Positions 1 to 8,200 of a stretch of DNA of 64,000 nucleotides are shown piece after piece; position 1 is the first letter of the stretch, and the number at the start of each line of letters is the position of its first letter. The notes under the pieces were generated by a model that saw only the letters and a list, made by a program, of their open reading frames with translations, had not been told where the DNA came from and searched no databases. Origin of the DNA: an uncultured Synergistales bacterium (GTDB lineage Bacteria; Synergistota; Synergistia; Synergistales; Aminobacteriaceae); NCBI GenBank assembly GCA_905234075.1, contig CAJOGI010000003.1, forward strand, positions 1-64,000, read 5' to 3'. The position numbers were made by a program, and so were the translations under genes.

Positions 1-282
1 GCCGAAGAACGCTGCGGAGAAGTTCTCGAATTTCAAAGCGAAATAGCAGACGACAGGAGCAGGTTATTTGAAGGCCAAGAGCTTGAAATTTTAGTTGAGA
101 GCATTGAAAAAGACGAAGGCGAAATTTTAGCTTACGGACGAAGTTACAGGGACGCTCCCGAAGTTGACGGAGTTGTAAGCGTGTCGGGGATTGACGAAAA
201 AAAATTAAAGCCAGGCGATAAAATCCGCGCAAAAATTGAAAGCAGTATAGAAAATGATTTATTCGGAAAGGTGATTGATTAA
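1..282 (+). CDS. rimO: RimO, ribosomal protein S12 methylthiotransferase, C-terminal end (partial)
   Basis: Only the last 93 codons are present; the gene begins before the window. The fragment reads as the end of the radical SAM region followed by a TRAM domain. The stretch GRSYRDAPEVDG, followed by a closing Asp-Leu-Phe-Gly, is typical of RimO, the enzyme that adds a methylthio group to an aspartate of ribosomal protein S12. The sister enzyme MiaB has a different TRAM sequence, so RimO is preferred. The stop lies three bases before the pgpA start, which suggests one transcript. The radical SAM cysteines lie outside the window and cannot be checked. Confidence 0.8.
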   Translation, partial: AEERCGEVLEFQSEIADDRSRLFEGQELEILVESIEKDEGEILAYGRSYRDAPEVDGVVSVSGIDEKKLKPGDKIRAKIESSIENDLFGKVID

Positions 283-285
283 GTA

Positions 286-786
286 ATGCCGAAAATTAGC
301 GAAATGAAAAATTATCCTTATTATGTATGGCTTGCGAGCGTGTTCGGGCTCGGTTTTCTGCCGTCAGGAATGCCCGGAACTGTCAGCTCTGCTGCTGCGT
401 GTGTCGTGAGCATGTTTGTTGACGTTCCTATGTGGGCAATAATTCTTGTAATTTTTGTCGGCGTTTACGTAACGGGAAAATCAGAAAAATTTTTCAACAT
501 GAAAGACCCTAGCTTCTTAAATATTGACGAAGTTCCGGGAATGTGGCTGAGTATTTTTATGCTCCCGAAGAGTTTTATAATTCCGGGATTTTTTTTGTTC
601 AGGCTGATTGACATTCTCAAGCCGTTCCCTGTCTCAACGATGGAAAAATTGCCCGGCGGCTGGGGAATAATGGCTGATGACGTTGTCGGCGGAATAATGG
701 CAAATTTTCTTTTACAGCTTTATAACTCTTATTTTCATCAGGCCGGCTGGGTCTATGAGTTAATTACGTGGGCGGCCGGAAAATGA
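286..786 (+). CDS. pgpA: Phosphatidylglycerophosphatase A
   Basis: Integral membrane enzyme of 166 residues, the usual size, which removes phosphate from phosphatidylglycerophosphate to make phosphatidylglycerol. Family motifs are present: the GxxPxGMPGTV segment near residue 21, the acidic IDEVPG motif near residues 80-85, FRLIDILKPFP near 105-115, and GWGIMADDVVGG near 125-136. Several hydrophobic segments fit the inner membrane location. A Shine-Dalgarno AAGGTGAT overlaps the end of rimO. The stop TGA overlaps the start of the next gene in an ATGA arrangement, so the two are probably translationally coupled. Confidence 0.9.
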   Translation: MPKISEMKNYPYYVWLASVFGLGFLPSGMPGTVSSAAACVVSMFVDVPMWAIILVIFVGVYVTGKSEKFFNMKDPSFLNIDEVPGMWLSIFMLPKSFIIPGFFLFRLIDILKPFPVSTMEKLPGGWGIMADDVVGGIMANFLLQLYNSYFHQAGWVYELITWAAGK

Positions 787-1247
787 TTTCGGAAATATTA
801 AAAACTGCCGGAGAAAAAAAATTAAAAATTGCCTGCGCTGAATCATGTACGGGCGGACTTGTCGGAGCAGCATTGACTGAACTTCCCGGAAGCTCTGAAA
901 TTTTCAACGGCAGTGCGGTAACTTACAGCAACGAGGCCAAGAAAAATATTTTAGGAGTAAAAGAAGATACCCTAAAAATTTTCGGTGCTGTCAGCGAACA
1001 ATGCGCTCTCGAAATGGCGCAGGGAGCATTGAAAATTTATGATGCCGACATAGCCGTATCTGTAACCGGCATAGCAGGCCCGGACGGCGGAAGCGAATTA
1101 AAGCCCGTCGGAACTGTCTGCTTCGGCGTTGCGTCAAAGAATGAAGTAAAAACTTTCACAGAAAAGTTTTCGGGCAGCCGCTCCGATATTAGAGGAGAGG
1201 CTGTAAATTTTGCGCTGAAGAAAATTTTGGAAGAAATTAGGAATTAA
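783..1247 (+). CDS. pncC: CinA C-terminal-type nicotinamide-nucleotide amidohydrolase (PncC)
   Basis: Single-domain CinA C-terminal family protein of 154 residues; such proteins deamidate nicotinamide mononucleotide in pyridine nucleotide recycling. AESCTGG near residue 19 holds the expected serine nucleophile, and TGIAGPDGG near residue 100 is the second signature. I chose the ATG that overlaps the pgpA stop (ATGA) over a GTG 15 bases upstream. The N-terminal molybdopterin-like domain of full-length CinA is absent, so this is the stand-alone enzyme and not a competence protein. Confidence 0.87.
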   Translation: MISEILKTAGEKKLKIACAESCTGGLVGAALTELPGSSEIFNGSAVTYSNEAKKNILGVKEDTLKIFGAVSEQCALEMAQGALKIYDADIAVSVTGIAGPDGGSELKPVGTVCFGVASKNEVKTFTEKFSGSRSDIRGEAVNFALKKILEEIRN

Positions 1248-1269
1248 GAAAGCGAGGACTTTTTTTATT

Positions 1270-1608
1270 ATGAAAAGAAAATTATTTGTACTCATGCTCG
1301 CCTCATTACTGTTTGCTCTTGCTGCTCAGGCATTCGCCGATGACGGATATTATGTCCGTGAAGAAGCCTCACGCAGAGGCATGAAATTAATCTCGACCGA
1401 AGAGGTCAGAAGCATCGCCTCAAAGCACATCGGAGCCAACAACATCAGCTTCAAAGATTTTGACCTCGACAACGAAGCACACGACTACCCCAACGGCTCG
1501 GACTTCAGGCCGGTCTATGAGTTTGAGTGCTACGCAAGCGGCAACGAATATGACTGCAAAATTGACGCTGTAACAGGCGAAGTTTTGAAATTCAAACTCG
1601 ATGATTAA
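1270..1608 (+). CDS. Small exported PepSY-domain protein
   Basis: A 112-residue protein with a clear signal peptide (basic start, hydrophobic residues 5-20, likely cleavage after AFA near residue 23). The mature part reads as one PepSY domain: a helix with EVRSIASKHIG, a strand PVYEFECYASGNEYDCKID, and the closing AVTGEVLKF typical of the family. PepSY proteins are often inhibitors or chaperones of secreted proteases, but the target cannot be deduced here. Two cysteines in the domain (about residues 87 and 95) could form a disulphide in the envelope. It follows the pncC-type gene by 22 bases. Confidence 0.72.
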   Translation: MKRKLFVLMLASLLFALAAQAFADDGYYVREEASRRGMKLISTEEVRSIASKHIGANNISFKDFDLDNEAHDYPNGSDFRPVYEFECYASGNEYDCKIDAVTGEVLKFKLDD

Positions 1609-1632
1609 ATAAGCGAAGGAGAAAAAATTTTT

Positions 1633-2187
1633 ATGGCCTCTCAAAATAATTCAATCGGCTATATCTTAATCGAAGGCTCGGAAACTCAGATACGCGGCGC
1701 GGCTTTGATAACGGACGCTAAAGGCTTTCCGCTTGACTTTGCACGCACCGAGCCTCTGAGACCGGATCACTTGGCGCGAATACTTTACGGCGATTCTTTT
1801 GGAAAATACGCGAAAGAAAAACTAATTCTTGAAAGTCTGCTTGACGCTATAGAAATTCAGCCGCAGTTATGGATTTGTACTGACAGCGATATTCTTGAGC
1901 CGTTAAGAGCGGACAGCAAAATTAAAACAGTCTTACTTGAGGAGTCTCCTCACGTTCCTTTAGAGGCCGCCGGCCATATCGAAACGACAGCGGAGCCCGG
2001 AGTGTTTTTTATTCAGGCTAATGCAAACGGCGCACCATTCAGGGCGGAATTTCCAAACGGCATACGGCCCGAAGAAATACAGCAGGCTGCGGCGTGCTTA
2101 GCAGAAGCTGCGCAGTCAATGAATATTCTTGAGCCTTTCACAAGACTTCAAAAAGCTTTGAATTTTTTAGCGACCGGAAGGAGTTAA
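1633..2187 (+). CDS. Conserved protein of unknown function
   Basis: A 184-residue soluble protein behind a good ribosome site (GAAGGAG). I do not recognise the family. It has no signal peptide or membrane segment. The composition (alternating strands near the N-terminus such as IGYILIEGS and GAALITDAKG, then helices) suggests a compact alpha/beta domain. The stop is followed after 9 bases by the next unknown gene, so the pair probably works together. Confidence 0.6.
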   Translation: MASQNNSIGYILIEGSETQIRGAALITDAKGFPLDFARTEPLRPDHLARILYGDSFGKYAKEKLILESLLDAIEIQPQLWICTDSDILEPLRADSKIKTVLLEESPHVPLEAAGHIETTAEPGVFFIQANANGAPFRAEFPNGIRPEEIQQAAACLAEAAQSMNILEPFTRLQKALNFLATGRS

Positions 2188-2196
2188 TAAAACTAA

Positions 2197-2784
2197 ATGC
2201 CGTTCGGGGGAGTTCGTGATTTTATTGCGCGTCATGTTGTAGGGGACGTGAAAGTTTATAAAATAGATGACTTCAATATGGACCCGCCGGAGATTATAAA
2301 AACTCAAGAACATATAGAGACTTTCTCCATGCGCCCTAAAATAGAAATAGAAGTCTCAAAGCCGTTTGATTTTGAAAAAAAGATCGAATGTGTTGCCCGG
2401 CGCGTGAAATTTTTAAGAGAGCCGGTCTCATCACGGAATATAAAAATAAAATATTTCGTTAAACAGGACGTTAAGACGCAAAAATTATCATTCAACAAAA
2501 AAATAAAAACGTATTCACAGTTAAAACAAATTCAAGCATTGCCGCAGGAACGTCAGAATGTTATAAAACTTCAGCGAAAAAAGCCCGATGTCGCAAGCAA
2601 CGAAATTATTTTAGCGTGCTACGGGCCCATTGTTGAAGGTGCCGTAGAAAAAATAGTTTTGAATAAACAAAACGGAACTCTCTTAGTATGGTACAAAAAG
2701 GGAAGCCGTCAATTTAAGGCCCGGTTCGTTTATTTAATCAGGCGGCTAGGCATGGGGTCAAAGCCTGAATGGCGGTGGATATAG
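2197..2784 (+). CDS. Conserved basic protein of unknown function
   Basis: A 195-residue protein rich in lysine and arginine, with no signal peptide or membrane helix. No family is recognised. The C-terminal third (ILACYGPIVEGAVEKIVLN, then a strongly basic end) looks folded; the middle is lysine-rich and may be extended, which would fit nucleic acid or ribosome contact, though this is only inference. The likely ribosome site (GGAAGGAG) overlaps the previous gene. An A/T-rich gap with a possible -10 element (TAAAAT near 2803) follows before the S1 gene. Confidence 0.58.
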   Translation: MPFGGVRDFIARHVVGDVKVYKIDDFNMDPPEIIKTQEHIETFSMRPKIEIEVSKPFDFEKKIECVARRVKFLREPVSSRNIKIKYFVKQDVKTQKLSFNKKIKTYSQLKQIQALPQERQNVIKLQRKKPDVASNEIILACYGPIVEGAVEKIVLNKQNGTLLVWYKKGSRQFKARFVYLIRRLGMGSKPEWRWI

Positions 2785-2853
2785 AAAAAAAATTTTTTTT
2801 TGCGGTAAAATATTCAGACTAAATTTTTTTCGAGGGAGTTAAAGTTTTCAAAA

Positions 2854-3435
2854 ATGGCTACGGTTAATAGCGCAGACCTTTCAGCCGGATTAAACACAGG
2901 AGACATCGTTGAATGTACTGTAGAGCAGATAATGCCTTACGGTGCTTTCGTCAGAATTTCGGAGAATGGCCGCAAGGGAATGATACATATTTCCGAGCTG
3001 TCATACGCTTTTGTCAAAGACATTAACGAAATTCTGAAAGTGCAGGACAAAATTAAAGCGAAAATTATTAAAATTGACGAGCGAGGGCGCATAGACCTCT
3101 CGATCAAGCAGACAATGAACCCTCCGGCACCGCAGCAGCCTAAAAAAACTTCTAACTACACTTCACGACCGGGCAGGGAAAATTTCAGACCTCAAGTGCG
3201 AAATTTTGACAGAGAGCAAAATACTAATAAATCGCGTGAGGTTCATGAAGTAAAAGATTTTTACGCAATGAGGGAAGCTTACAGAGAAAATAACCCCGAA
3301 GAAGCCGACTCGTTTGAAAAAAAGATGGCCTCATTCCTAAAGACCAGCGAGGCCAAAATTACGGACCTGAACACGCGGAACTCAGCACGCACAGGCCGAA
3401 GCACGAGACGCAGAAATAACAGCAGAGACTTTTAA
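2854..3435 (+). CDS. S1 RNA-binding domain protein (YabR/general stress protein 13-like)
   Basis: A 193-residue protein with one S1 OB-fold at about residues 14-86. The signature runs GDIVECTVEQIMPYGAFVRI, GMIHISELS, then KVQDKIKAKIIKIDERGRIDLSIKQ. The remaining hundred residues are polar and arginine-rich, ending in a basic ARTGRSTRRRNNSRD tail, probably disordered and RNA-contacting. Single-S1 proteins of this type (YabR, GSP13) bind RNA or ribosomes; the exact role is not set by sequence. The stop TAA shares its last base with the ATG of the next gene, and a terminator-like hairpin lies just beyond. Confidence 0.8.
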   Translation: MATVNSADLSAGLNTGDIVECTVEQIMPYGAFVRISENGRKGMIHISELSYAFVKDINEILKVQDKIKAKIIKIDERGRIDLSIKQTMNPPAPQQPKKTSNYTSRPGRENFRPQVRNFDREQNTNKSREVHEVKDFYAMREAYRENNPEEADSFEKKMASFLKTSEAKITDLNTRNSARTGRSTRRRNNSRDF

Positions 3436-4019
3436 TGCTCATGAATAAAATTTTTTTTGTGAATGCCGGGAGATCTGAAAAAGCATCTCCCGTTTTTAAT
3501 ATATCGCCGGATAAACAACGGCGTTTTGATTCCTCTCTAATAATATCCGTAAAAAAATGCGAATTTAATCACGTTCAAGTTATAATTTGCAGACCGCTGT
3601 CAAAAAAATTGAGGCCGTTCCCGACAACTTTCTGGCTCATGTGCCCGTATTTAATAAAACTTGCCGGGACTGTCGAATCTCAAGGCGGAGTTAATAAACT
3701 CGAAGAATTTTTGCGGAGTAAAAAACTTTTTCACGAATGGCACGAATATAATTTTTTGCATCAGATTTTAAGATTAAAGCTCATTAATAAAAATCAAAGT
3801 AATTTTATGAGAAAGCATAACGGAAAAATTTTTAAGTCTTTAATTCGCGGCGGTGTCGGCGGAATTAAATACGACGCTGAAAATATTAACGTTAAGTGCC
3901 TGCACCTTCAGACGGCTTCGTTTTTAGCTTTAGGCTTTCATCCGGGCAGCGAGTGGCTGAAATTGAAAGGGCTTTGCGGCGGCTGTAAAAAAAATTTATG
4001 TTCAAAACGGCCTGTATAA
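3435..4019 (+). CDS. DUF501 family protein
   Basis: The C-terminal part matches DUF501: VIICRP followed by PFPTTFWLMCPYLIK near residues 50-75, TVESQGGV, and the late RGGVGGIKYDAENINVKCLHLQTASFLAL block. The biochemical role is unknown. A conserved Cys-Leu-His and two further cysteine pairs near the end (CGGC, then a single Cys) could bind metal. The first 35-40 residues do not look conserved, and their coding DNA holds a strong terminator-like hairpin at 3466..3498. I see no clear internal start before the conserved part, so the true N-terminus is uncertain. Confidence 0.7.
   Translation: MLMNKIFFVNAGRSEKASPVFNISPDKQRRFDSSLIISVKKCEFNHVQVIICRPLSKKLRPFPTTFWLMCPYLIKLAGTVESQGGVNKLEEFLRSKKLFHEWHEYNFLHQILRLKLINKNQSNFMRKHNGKIFKSLIRGGVGGIKYDAENINVKCLHLQTASFLALGFHPGSEWLKLKGLCGGCKKNLCSKRPV
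3466..3498 (+). terminator. Intrinsic terminator-like hairpin after the S1 gene
   Basis: CGGGAGAT and ATCTCCCG form a perfect 8-bp stem around a 10-base loop, followed by five T and further A/T. It lies about 30 bases after the S1-gene stop and inside the 5' end of the DUF501 reading frame. It probably ends or attenuates the upstream transcript. Confidence 0.7.
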
Positions 4020-4058
4020 TTAGAGTTAGGAATTAGGAGTTAGGAGTTAAAAATTAGG
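4020..4058 (+). repeat. Heptamer tandem repeat (GTTAGGA type), intergenic
   Basis: Four imperfect units of GTTAGGA/ATTAGGA in a row, starting at the DUF501 stop and ending just before comB. It is one of about 15 copies of the same family in the window. On the + strand it resembles weak Shine-Dalgarno sequence (AGGAG), so it may affect comB translation. Confidence 0.85.
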
Positions 4059-4063
4059 TAAAA

Positions 4064-4957
4064 ATGTTTGAAGCTGATTTAGTTTTTTCGTGCGGAGAAA
4101 ATAATTTTCTTCCCGTTGCTGACGTGTGGCTGGTGATTGATGTTTTGAGGGCCACTACTGTTATAACCCGATGGTTTGAGCTTGGCGGCACTGAATTATA
4201 TCCCGTTCAAAGTCCTGACGAGGCACGGCGTTTAGTTCTTGAATTAAGGGAGCGCGGCTCTTCTCCGTTGTTAATGGGCGAGGTGAACGGAATACCGCCG
4301 GAAGGTTTTGATTTAGGCAACTCGCCTTTAGAATTAAATTACGAGTTAATTCAAGAGCATTACTGCGGCGTTATGTCAACAACTAACGGAACTGTAGCAT
4401 TAAATGAGGCTTCGTCTTCTGGAAGTCCCGTAATCGCCGTGAGTTTTAGAAACGTCTCGGCATGTCTTGACCACGCGCTGAAAATCGGGAACAGAATAGG
4501 AATTTTATGTTCGGGGCGAAAAAATAGGCCGTCTTGGGAAGATACTTTATGTGCCGGAGCTGTGATTGAAAGTTTGCAGGCACGGGGCGAAGTCCTTTTG
4601 ACTGACAGTGCAAGAATAGCCCTGACCGTTTGGAAAAACCGCGAGAATAGTCTGCTCTCATGCGTCGAAAAATCTAATCACGCCGAATATTTGAAGCATA
4701 TAGGCTACGGACGCGATATTATTTTTGCCTGCGAAGTTGACGCTTCAACGGTCGTGCCGATGCTCGTGAATGATAATACAGGCCGCATAATTTTACAGAG
4801 CGTTGACGGCAGCGCGAGACCGTACGCAACTCCAAGATTTGAGCGCATAAAACCTGAACCTGTTACGAATACGAAAACTTCAGAAACTTCAGACCCGTTT
4901 GAAGAATTATTAAGCTACACAAAAAAACCGCCGCAATATTTTTCAACGCAAAAATGA
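4064..4957 (+). CDS. comB: ComB-family 2-phosphosulfolactate phosphatase
   Basis: A 297-residue member of the ComB family, Mg-dependent acid phosphatases acting on 2-phosphosulfolactate in coenzyme M synthesis in methanogens. The family is widespread in bacteria that do not make coenzyme M, so the native substrate here is uncertain. The signature is clear: VWLVIDVLRATTVI near residue 22, GEVNG near 76, FDLGNSPLE near 85, STTNGT near 105, and the CSGR plus ED..CAGA block near 150-165. The last 40 residues are a polar extension. Confidence 0.82.
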   Translation: MFEADLVFSCGENNFLPVADVWLVIDVLRATTVITRWFELGGTELYPVQSPDEARRLVLELRERGSSPLLMGEVNGIPPEGFDLGNSPLELNYELIQEHYCGVMSTTNGTVALNEASSSGSPVIAVSFRNVSACLDHALKIGNRIGILCSGRKNRPSWEDTLCAGAVIESLQARGEVLLTDSARIALTVWKNRENSLLSCVEKSNHAEYLKHIGYGRDIIFACEVDASTVVPMLVNDNTGRIILQSVDGSARPYATPRFERIKPEPVTNTKTSETSDPFEELLSYTKKPPQYFSTQK

Positions 4958-4963
4958 TTTTTT

Positions 4964-5005
4964 AGCTCCCTATGTTTTTATAAGGCAAGGGAGTATATTT
5001 TTATT
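4964..5005 (+). terminator. Intrinsic terminator after comB
   Basis: CTCCCT at 4966-4971 pairs with AGGGAG at 4988-4993 across a 16-base loop, followed by a T-rich run. It separates comB from the purL transcription unit. Confidence 0.65.
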
Positions 5006-5018
5006 TTTAATTTTTTTA

Positions 5019-5128
5019 TGAGGCCGAAAAAATTTTTGCGATTCTATTTTTTTTAATTGCTTCGTGAAAATTTTTGAGGACTGAAAATTTTTTAGATTTT
5101 TGTAATCGTAAAAGTAGTTGCAAAAAAA
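5019..5128 (-). repeat. Dispersed A+T-rich intergenic element, copy A (possible small RNA)
   Basis: Copy A of a four-copy element. On the + strand it reads GATTCTATTTTTTTTAAT at 5040, a variable middle, and GTAAAAGTAGTTGCAAAA ending at 5128. The - strand is taken as the sense strand because other copies have an extended -10 before the GCAACTAC end. Here a - strand TATAAT lies at 5161-5166, about 32 bases before the core. The matching T-run after TAGAATC is present on the - strand. No open reading frame is conserved among the copies. Confidence 0.6.
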
Positions 5129-5211
5129 ATTCCCCAGCGTCGGGAACTAAAGACGATAATATTATACAATATAGCTTTGCAAAAATTCATTTAAGGAGAA
5201 ATTTTTATTAA

Positions 5212-8200
5212 ATGCCAAAAGTATACAGGCTTTACACGGAACGCAAAGACCGTGAAAATTTTGAAGTTACTTCACTGCTCAACGAAATTAAAAATATTCA
5301 AGGCAACGAAAATATTTCACAAGTAAGAATATTAAACCGCTACGACGTTGAAGGACTTAATGACGAAATGTTCGCTACGTGCAGGCACGCGATTTTTGCC
5401 GAGCCCTTCACTGACGAAATATTAGAAAAATTACCTGATGACTCTGAAAAAATTTTAGCTGTCGAGTTTTTGCCCGGACAGTATGACCAGAGAGCAGACG
5501 CGGCTGAGCAATGCGCCATGCTTTTATTAGGATTCAGGCCGATTGTAAAAACTGCGAGAGTTTATTTATTTTACGGAGATATAAATAATTTTGATGGCAT
5601 TAAGAAATTTTTAATTAACCCTGTCGAAGCGAGAGAAGCAAGTTTAGAATTAGTAGTTAGAGACGGGGGATTAGGGGTTAAAGATATTAAATTCATTGAA
5701 CTTGAAAAACTTACAGAATTAAAAAATCTCGCTATGAGCCGTGAAGATTTAGAGTGCTGCAAAAAATATTTTGAATCTGAAAAAAGAAATCCTACCGAAA
5801 CAGAAATTAAAGTCCTCGACACTTACTGGTCAGACCACTGCCGGCACACAACTTTTTCAACGCATATTGAAGAGCCGGAAATTAACGACGAAAAAATTTT
5901 AGAAGTCTACGAAAATTATTTATCAATCCGAAAAAAATTAGGCTATCCTGAAAATAAACCTGTAACTTTAATGGACATCGCCACAATCGGCGCAAAATAT
6001 TTGAAGTCTCAAGGCAAGCTCCCCGATTTAGTAAGCTCCGAAGAAAATAACGCCTGCACCGTAAAAATTAATGTTGATGTTGACGGCGAAGAGCAATCTT
6101 GGCTTTTATTATTCAAGAATGAAACCCATAACCACCCTACAGAAATAGAACCCTTCGGAGGTGCGGCGACTTGTATCGGCGGAGCTATCAGAGACCCTCT
6201 GAGCGGACGTGCTTACGTTTATCAGGCAATGAGGATAACGGGCGCGGCTAGTCCTTTCAATCCCACAATGCCGGGAAAATTATCACAGCGTTCAATTATT
6301 ACGAAGGCTGCCGCAGGTTACAGCTCTTATGGAAATCAAATCGGAATACCTACGGGATTAGTTGACGAAATTTATCACGAGGGCTACAAGGCCAAGCGTC
6401 TTGAGGTAGGCGCGGTCATCGCGGCAGTGCCTGAAAAAAACGTGATACGCGAAAAACCTTCGGACGGCGATTTAATTTTATTATTAGGCGGCAAAACAGG
6501 ACGGGACGGCATCGGAGGCGCGACGGGCTCTTCAGTTTCTCATAATTCGAGCTTCATTGAGACAAGGGGCGCGGAAGTTCAGAAGGGCAACGCTCCCGAA
6601 GAAAGAAAATTACAGAGGCTTTTCAGAAATCCCGACTTCACGAAATTAATTAAACGCTGTAACGATTTCGGAGCAGGCGGAGTCAGTGTCGCGGTCGGCG
6701 AACTTGCTGACGGATTAGATATAAATCTTGACGCAGTGCCTTTGAAATATGCCGGGCTTGACGGGACTGAAATTGCAGTGAGTGAAAGCCAAGAGCGCAT
6801 GGCCGTCGTAGTCGCTGAAAAAGACGCGGAGCGCGTGAAAAATTTAGCTCTCTCTGAGGACGTTCAGGCAACTGTCATTGCTCGTGTGAATAATTCAGGG
6901 CGAATGAGAATGACTTGGCGCGGCAAAGAAATTGTAAATCTCTCACGCGAATTTATAAACAGCAACGGAGCAGCAAGACGCATAAGCGTCAGAGTTAGGA
7001 GTGAGGAGTTAGGAGTTAGGAGTGAGAAGACAAAAGATAAAAATTTTCTATCCGACTTAAATATCTGCTCGAAGCGCGGACTTGCTGAAAGATTTGACTC
7101 GACTGTCGGGGCTCACAGCGTTTTAATGCCGTTCGGGGGAAAATTTCAGAAGACCCCTGCACAGGCTATGGCCGCAAAAATTCCCGTCGGCAATCACGAA
7201 ACAGAGACATGCTCTGTAATGTCATGGGGCTTTGACCCTTGCATCTCTGAAAAAAATACTTTTAATGGCGCATATCTTGCAGTTCTTGAATCTCTCTGCA
7301 AAATTATCGCAACGGGCGCGGACTTGAAAAAATGCTGGCTGACTTTTCAAGAATATTTCGGCAAGCCCGGAGAAAATCCCGAACGATGGGGGCTTCCGTT
7401 CGGTGCGCTGCTCGGAGCTTTGAAGGCTCAATTAGATTTTGAGGTCGCTGCTATCGGCGGAAAGGACTCAATGAGCGGCTCTTTCACTGACATTAACGGC
7501 AAAAATTTTGACGTTCCGCCGACTTTAATTTCATTCGCTGTTGCTGTAACGGACGTGAAGAAAATTTTATCGCCGGAATTTAAGTGCGCAGGCTCAAAAG
7601 TAATTTTGCTTGAGCCTTCTTACGATGAGCGTGGACTGCCCGAAAAAAAATCAATGCTGAAAATTTTTGACACAATCGGCAAATTAAATTCTGACGGAAA
7701 AATTTTAGCGTGTTCAGTTCCGACGTTCGGAGGAGTTAAAGCCGCAATTTTCAAAATGTGCTTGGGAAATAATCTCGGCTTTGAGTTCACACGAACAGAT
7801 TTTGATGAGAGGCGCGGGAAATTTATTATTGAAATTTCTGACGATGTAAATGATTTTCCAGTTCTTGGCCGCGTGATTGAAGAGCCTGAAATAATTTTTG
7901 ACGGTGAAAAAATAATTTTGTCCGAAGCCGAAGAAATTTATAATTCGCCGCTTGAAAATATTTTCCCGACAGAAATAACTAGGAACGAGGAATTAGGGAT
8001 TAGGAATGAAGTTGCGAAAAATAATTTTTCCCCTCTAACTCCTACCTCCTACCTCCTAACTCCTGCCTGCTTTTTAATTCCCGTTTTCGCCGGAACTAAC
8101 TGCGAGTACGAGACGGCGAAGGCAATCGAAAAAGCCGGAGGCCGCGCAAAAATTTTTGTCGTTAGAACTTTAACGCCCGACCTAATGAAAAGTTCAGCCG

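Noticed and set aside
4020-4058. Telomere-like (TTAGGG) sequence
   Set aside because: The unit is GTTAGGA, seven bases, scattered through the chromosome and in both orientations; not an end structure.
5646-5690. A third heptamer insertion in purL
   Set aside because: The TTAGAATTAGTAGTTAG pattern is suggestive, but only weakly periodic and encodes plausible conserved sequence; kept as a side note only.
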